From: Dimargaris cristalligena
Lineage: Eukaryota > Kickxellomycota > Dimargaritomycetes > Dimargaritales > Dimargaritaceae
Direction: 5' to 3'
NCBI GenBank assembly: GCA_027576995.1
Contig: JANBQC010000086.1
Location: forward strand, 1 to 64,000
Length of the DNA: 64,000 nucleotides
A program made the translations under genes and the position numbers. Under the pieces are notes generated by a model, which was given only the letters and a program-made list of their open reading frames with translations, was not told the origin of the DNA and made no database searches. Position 1 is the first letter of the stretch, and each line of letters begins with the position of its first letter. Below, piece after piece: positions 58,502-64,000 of the stretch.

Positions 58502-59345
58502 GCAGCAGCAGCATCTCCGGGCTTTGCAAATGGGGGCGGCTGCTAATGGTCGACCTATACCACCACAGATGTTATCGCAATTAACCGCCCAGTACCGGAA
58601 CCAGGTGCTTCAGCAGCAACAGCAACAGCAGCAACAACAACAACTACAAACCAGTCAACAGTTATCATCAAACATCCCGACATCTATGGTCTCTTCGATG
58701 AATCCGATGCTCCTAGCTAGTCTGAACGCCATGGGTGGTGGTGCTGGTGGAGTTGGAGGGGCCGGCGGTCGGCCACCACAGCAGCCTACGATGGGCGGTA
58801 ATCCGAATGCGATGGGTATGCCTCCCCATATGGCCATGAATCTGAATCCAGCCCTGGCTAATCGCCTCAGCCAGCAATTCGTGGCCGTGGGGGGAGCTGG
58901 AATGGTGAATCCGGCGGGGAACAATGGCAATGCCAACAATAACAATAACAACTCACTAGTGGTGGGGGGAGGTCTGCGGCCCCCCCACGGTCAACAGCCG
59001 AACGCCGGGATGATGGCCAATTTGACCCATCAGTACCTACTCCAGCAACAACATCAGCAGCAGCAACAGCAACAGCATCAACAACAACAGCAGCAGCAAC
59101 AGCAATTTCAACAGCACCAACTCCAGCAACAAAGTATGGTGGACTGGAACGCCCTTGCCCGATCCATGTCCGCTGGTCAACAGCAGGCTAATTCCCAAGC
59201 GTTTATGATGGCCACCTCCGGGGCTAATGTCACGCAACCTTCCGGGGGCAATGTGTCAGCTGCTGCTGGTAATAATAATAATATTAATAATAGTCCCGCT
59301 GGTGCTGGGTCCGCTGGCGGTACTCCGGGGGGGCGGAAAAATTAG
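53961..59345 (+). CDS. SPT20: SPT20-like subunit of the SAGA coactivator complex
   Basis: This 1,794-residue protein carries the Spt20 domain of the SAGA histone-modifying complex, which helps keep the complex whole and supports stress-gene transcription. The domain runs from about 70 to 480. It includes LLEKYRASPPSLIMHVY near 70, FFDFIRDGTMP near 109, EEPLCLNPSFQVARVSNAI near 258 and ENFKFFYGMQ near 477. The remaining ~1,300 residues are Pro/Ser/Ala/Asn-rich with several polyglutamine tracts (about nt 56948-57066, 58410-58515, 58608-58640 and 59042-59135). Yeast Spt20 is only about 600 residues, so the extra length is disordered tail. It is intronless. The start is the ATG after ccacgacc. 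AATAAA follows at 59517. Confidence 0.93.
56948..57066 (+). repeat. CAG/CAA repeat encoding polyglutamine in SPT20
   Basis: A long run of mixed CAG and CAA codons with a few CTC/CTG and CAC codons, encoding Gln-rich sequence. Mixed codons suggest long-standing selection for Gln rather than recent slippage. Similar tracts lie near 58430, 58610 and 59045. Confidence 0.9.
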
Positions 59346-62300
59346 ACGGGCGCCGTTATTAGAGTTTAGGCGGTGGCGATGGTGTTTTAGTGATAGAAGG
59401 GAAGACTTAGGTCCCTTTGATCAACTTTATTAATACAGCCCACCTCCGCCCCGCCCCCGCTCACACAGCCCCTTCCCGTCGTTTTTTTGACAAGCGTAAA
59501 TCTTAGAGCAATACCCAATAAATATTCAACAGGACAATTTCTAAATATATTTATTATATATTGTGATCGACGAAGTGACTTGGTTGTTGGGGTTGGGAAT
59601 TGGTTTGTATAATTTATAGCGATTAGTCGTTAATGAGGAGTTATATTGGTAAGTGAATTAAAGTTCCTAGTACAGTCCCAAATCTCTAAATTGGGTAATT
59701 GTTAATCGATTTACCGCAATCGTAATCGGTTGGCGACAACCAGGCCCTACATTGCCCAAACCATCTATCTCCCCAACAGTCAATACACGATACTTTGGTT
59801 TCTGTGGTGATATGATACTGGCTCCCCGTCCGGGTAGACTCTATCTGTTGAACCAGCATACCTGGTGGGACTAGTAGTGCTCAGCTTAGCGAGATATCAC
59901 ACCCGATTAGGTCATTGGTCGAAAAAATCGAATTGCTCGATCATCAGGGCAGGATTTCACCCCGGCGATCCACTGTCAATCCGAAATACGATCAAAAGCA
60001 ATTTAGCCACTGGTGGTTACATAATAGCGCTTGGTGTAATTACAACCGACAGCCCCTCCCCCTTTTATGGGTGGCTGGGCATAAAACCTCAAGCGAAGAA
60101 TGGTAATATTAATTTAGTAGAGGAGGAATGGGGGATATTTGGGCTGGCAACCGTTCAGGCACATTCATCAATGTAGTAGAATTAGTAGTAGTAGTGGTAG
60201 TAGTATATGGACCGTCTTTTAGGCATAAAATGGCAAAATATAAAATACGTTTCTAGAAATCTGAGTTGTATTGTCGATTTGTAACTGTCCAACGGGTGTT
60301 AAAAATCAACACAATCATCTCAGGTTTGCCGTAGCAAAAAGTAAAAGGGCTCGCCCTTTATGGTTTAATTGAATTATTATGCGTTATTGCCGGTTCGGTC
60401 GTGTGGCTGCCTATTCAAAAGTCGATTAGATAGTACAAAGGGGAGTTGCATAGAAATCCATTAATCAAATTGGGTAGTACATGGTACCAATAGGAGAGAG
60501 TTGGAGAATATGAAGTAGATGGCCGATGTTCCTCTAACTACTGTAAAGAAATCGCCATATTTCAGCCGTACCTCTCCATCAGCCACCCCTTCCTATGTTT
60601 ACCATCACCCACAATAATTAACTGTAACTAAAACTTAGCATACCCTCTCTAACGATTTCACCCTTTTCAATAGCTGGTTTGCCCGCCATTCTAACATACC
60701 CAGGTACGGACAAATTACGTGGCTTAAGGCCTCCTTCATCAGCCTCTTTTATCCGATGCCTATTGGTTGGCCAAGTCGACGGTTTATGGACCACTTGGGG
60801 GACGAGTGCCTTTACAATATGTTCTCATTTGAGGAGAAGAACGCCATTGGCGCATCGTTCCCTTCTTTCCCAATGGCAGCTTCCTACCGATATGGCCAAG
60901 TGGGGGAGGGGATCAGATTCCGATTTGAGCTACTACATTGCTGCTATATTTATTGGAAGGGTTGCTGTTACTTGCCAATCTTAGGCGTGAATAGCAACAA
61001 CGGCCGTGACCTTTTTAGAGGGCCCGTGGATAGATTAGGAGAGGGGCAATTGGCCACCCAGGGTTGGCTATATACAACCTATCGCGCCTCTGTTATTTTC
61101 ACAATTTAATGGGGAACATAGATAAATCCTTCACTTCCTTCGCCCTCTTCCCATCACGGCTATTTTCTTCTAAGACTCTTTTTACTAGCCTCGCATATCT
61201 TTTTTTTCTGATTCTAGGATAGCATTGCCCACCGTATATAAATAGCCCGCTCAGCGTACCGGTATAATTAAACAGTTCTAATTGTTATGCCAACTATCTC
61301 AGTATTTTGAGCACTCCGTATAGTTAATATCAACTTTTTAAGATATCCATATCCACATATTTTTTTGGCGTACCTGCTTATTATTTCACCCTTACATTTT
61401 CTGGACTTTTTGAGTTACACGTCCTCTAATCCAGTGTGGTAGCTTCCTTCTTCATGACCTGCGAAGTATAATCAAGTATTAAATTAATACACCACCCCTC
61501 CACACCGACGCGTACTAGACCCCGCTTCCAACCACTTTCCTTTGCTCGCTCATTAAAGTAAGTATATGTTTACTTGTTCGTCCTAAATACTGGTTGGATA
61601 ACCGCTTCTCAAAGCGATTAGTCCCTTTAAATTTCGTAGTCGAATATTCCATGGCGTCTCACTAGTGAATGGTCGAGGGAGACGCGGGGGCTTGTTATTG
61701 ACAAATTTTGGTGTTCCAGCGTGATTCCGCTTATGTTTTCAGTCTTGTCCAAAGGTCCACAGCGTGTTATCCTAATATTCACTCCATTAGCACCCCTTGC
61801 CAACTTGGGCTTTACATCCCAGCTGAAGGGGAGTGGCTAAAGGGGCAAGTTAGGGGGACATGAGAGGTGTGGACGGGCGATTATGGCTATATGAGTAGGG
61901 TAGTAGGGCCACATCCCCTAGAAAACCCCCTTCCCCCAATTACTATAGCCAGGCCCCAATTAATTGTTCATTTTTAAATTGGTCTCACTGGACCAATATA
62001 ACTGTCTTTGTTGACATTTTCTGGCGACGACTAGTCTTCATGTTTATCTATTTCTCTAATTAGAATATATCCATTTCTCCTACTCTTACTGGTTCTAGGC
62101 TCTCCAGCTTTGCATACTAAATCGCCCTCGCCCACCCCCATCTTAGACGAGCCTGGCTCATTTTACTATAGATTCGATTCATTATTTCTAACTTATGATG
62201 ACATATTCTCATATAACTACTACAATATCCTGATTACCACCACTTCCATTATCGAGCCAGAATAGCTATACTACCCGAATCCTTCCCAACGTCCCCTACA

Positions 62301-62407
62301 CCGACTGAGCCTCTCATTTTTACCCTTTGCAATTAGGGATTCTACTTCAGTTTCTATATTATATCTATATTTTCAGCTCCTGCCTTTTGAAGAAATACCT
62401 TCCAATT
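59346..62407. other. 3-kb gap before the chitin-binding gene
   Basis: Contains the SPT20 3' end (AATAAA at 59517-59522), a TAG-rich triplet stretch near 60180-60205 and a TATA-like GTATATAAATAG at 61234-61245 with no clear gene after it. An ATG-started 117-codon frame (60756-61109) was considered and not accepted. A weak CATATAAC lies about 195 bp before the next gene's ATG. Confidence 0.55.
59517..59522 (+). terminator. Poly(A) signal of SPT20
   Basis: AATAAA 172 bp after the SPT20 stop codon in A/T-rich sequence. Confidence 0.5.
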
Positions 62408-62977
62408 ATGATGGTATTTACTATTTCACAGTTTGCCATGGCTCTTTGCCTTATAGCTGCAGCATCACCTACTCTGGCAGCGAGCTCTTCTATCAGTCTT
62501 AACAATGATAACCTACCGGCGGGCCGCTGTGACGAGTACACGATTCTACCCAAAGGCACGTGTTGTTCCTGGCATGGCTACTCGGGCACTACCGACGAAT
62601 TCTGCGGCTCCATGTGTCTCTACAACTGTCCCAATGACCGCAACTCCACCAGTCTCTTACCCGTCGGGGCGAAGCTTTCCAAGGACGGCCGCTGCGATCG
62701 CAACACGATTTGCCCCACCGGCAGTTGTTGCTCGCAATGGGGCTTCTGCGGTACATCCAACCTGCACTGCAACACCAACTGCCAGTTCCAATGCACTTCT
62801 GTTTCTCTCGTCGATCCCGGCCAGCTCGAACAGGGTGATAAGCGACCCGAAAACGAGGTGACAGATCTTTACTGCGAGGAGGACGACACACCCTATGATG
62901 AGCTGCCCATTTGCGAAGATTTGCCGCCGTTTGAAGTCCCAACCCCTGTTCGCCCAGCCAAGGATGGTCAATGCTAA
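62408..62977 (+). CDS. Secreted hevein-type chitin-binding protein
   Basis: This 189-residue secreted protein has two chitin-recognition (hevein-like, CBM18) domains. The signal peptide begins MMVFTISQFAMALCL and ends near TLAAS; upstream the frame opens only at a TTG. Domain 2 (DGRCDRNTICPTGSCC, then QWGFCG) has all eight cysteines in the usual order. Domain 1 (GRCDEYTILPKGTCC, then WHGYSG) has six: the second and fifth are Leu and Ser, and these two pair with each other in hevein. A short acidic tail with Cys residues follows, ending AKDGQC, which resembles the first residues of a third domain. CBM18 proteins bind the organism's own wall or host/prey chitin; which applies is unknown. Confidence 0.85.
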   Translation: MMVFTISQFAMALCLIAAASPTLAASSSISLNNDNLPAGRCDEYTILPKGTCCSWHGYSGTTDEFCGSMCLYNCPNDRNSTSLLPVGAKLSKDGRCDRNTICPTGSCCSQWGFCGTSNLHCNTNCQFQCTSVSLVDPGQLEQGDKRPENEVTDLYCEEDDTPYDELPICEDLPPFEVPTPVRPAKDGQC

Positions 62978-64000
62978 AATGAAAAATAAATAATGCACCA
63001 TACAGGTGTGTGGTCATCGCCCATTCATCGATTAATATTACCTTGGAAATTAGTATTTACTTCTGTTATCCTATTTAAATATTTTTCTCCATATTTGGGA
63101 CCCAGCTCGTATTATGATTAAGCTGAGGTTCTACCGAATAGACTGTAGAATATTGCGATCGTTGGATCAGTCTAGGTGAGATATTGCCCACTATCACGTC
63201 CCTATTTTAATCACTGCATTTTAAGCCTTTTAAGCCTTTTAAGCCTTTTTAGCATCTTTATCTTTTAATTTAATTATTTATGGCTCACCCTAAATCATTA
63301 TATTTTTGCTGCATACCCATTTTTTTACAAACATACGTTCTTCTCTTTATCCAGTGGGCGCCATCGCTGAAATTAAGATGATCTCCTTTCCTACGTGTAC
63401 TTTTGCCATTACTAATCCAGAGTCATATTTTTTGTAAACACTACATAATCAGAATATGGGTATTGTTGGGTTAGGAGGTTATATGAGGGGGTTTAGCACC
63501 TGGATTTGTATAGAAGCTATCATGAGATGGGTGAAATTCGGCCCAGCTGTCGAAGGTTTTACATGGTAAGTGTATGGGAGATTTATTTTTCACCAGTAGT
63601 ATTTGCTTCATCTAACAGAATTTTGGTTAAACAGCTCAGTTGAACCACTCCCAGATGTTTTATAAAAACTGGGGTGGAATTGGCAGGTGAATACCAGTTA
63701 TATCTGCTATGTAGAATATAAAAGATACCGATCTCTATATTACCACATGCCAATATACAAATACATTCAGCAGGATAGGGGTTGCTCATCAATCAATGGA
63801 ACTAGAATCTAAAGGGATACTAAAAATGCAGATAATATGCTGTGGCATAATACAAAGTGACTATAGGCATTATAGTATAACATAATGGTGAGCATGCACA
63901 TGAAAAGTAAACTGTTAATTGGAATATGAAAAAAATATACAGTTGGTATGTAAATATAATTAAAATTGGGTGCAAATGTTAATCTGAAGAAATTTGTTCC
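62978..64000. other. Right flank; last ~580 bases CpG-poor
   Basis: No gene is recognised. A 9-nt tandem repeat is at 63219-63245. From about 63421 to the end only three CG dinucleotides were counted by hand. A 37-codon ATG frame (63456-63569) has protein-like composition and ends at a GTAAGT-like site. It may be the edge of a repeat element. Confidence 0.5.
63219..63245 (+). repeat. Three tandem copies of TTTTAAGCC
   Basis: Three perfect 9-nt units about 240 bp after the chitin-binding gene. Confidence 0.9.

Noticed and set aside
60756..61109. ATG-started 117-codon frame with a weak F-box-like start (DECLYNMFSF)
   Set aside because: The resemblance covers only a few residues, codon use differs from the real genes, and another frame is also open across most of it.
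62327..62407. Possible 27-residue N-terminal extension of the chitin-binding protein
   Set aside because: It begins at TTG and would bury the clear signal peptide that begins at the ATG at 62408.

Overview
The window looks like nuclear DNA of an early-diverging filamentous fungus. The genes are fungal in kind: an NDR kinase of the Cbk1/Orb6 type, a NOX-type NADPH oxidase, HIR1, NPR3, SPT20, a Cps1/DIP2-like double adenylating protein and a DUF8032 protein. Introns are few and of GT-AG type with GTAAGT donors. Proteins are unusually long and rich in low-complexity Ser/Pro/Gly/Gln, and there is an SCFD2-type SM protein that budding and fission yeast lack as far as I know. I infer a zygomycete-grade fungus, perhaps Zoopagomycota (Kickxellomycotina), but the lineage is not proven by anything seen here. 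I see no rRNA, tRNA, CRISPR array, intact transposon or plasmid-like feature.

Layout: 1-2768 has no convincing gene and its first ~960 bases are strikingly poor in CpG. NPR3 (minus) and HIR1 (plus, three exons) diverge from a 737-bp intergenic region. A NOX gene (minus, 10814-12820) is followed by a 4.7-kb gap. CBK1 (minus, two exons) and a 2,912-codon DIP2-like gene (plus) diverge from a 2.3-kb region. A small secreted repeat protein (31734-32417, minus) faces the end of DIP2. An SCFD2-like gene (plus, two exons) and a DUF8032 gene (minus) converge. A gene-poor stretch of about 12 kb (42008-53960) holds two small secreted-protein genes. SPT20 (plus) and a hevein-type chitin-binding protein (plus) follow, and the last ~580 bases are again poor in CpG.

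The large genes are core cell biology: TORC1 control (NPR3), chromatin and transcription (HIR1, SPT20, perhaps DUF8032), polarity (CBK1), reactive oxygen (NOX), lipid metabolism (DIP2) and membrane traffic (SCFD2-like). I see no operon-like or biosynthetic link between them. The most novel material is the set of short secreted proteins: an acidic precursor with a repeated Q-A-L-Y-R-R processing-like signal, a cationic tryptophan-rich propeptide, a small GPI-anchored candidate, and a chitin-binding protein whose first domain has lost exactly one disulfide pair.

Three genes (HIR1, CBK1, SCFD2-like) are cut short if read as single open frames. Their missing ends were recovered from splice signals. 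All four introns found have a likely branch point 54-63 nt from the acceptor, with no AG in between.
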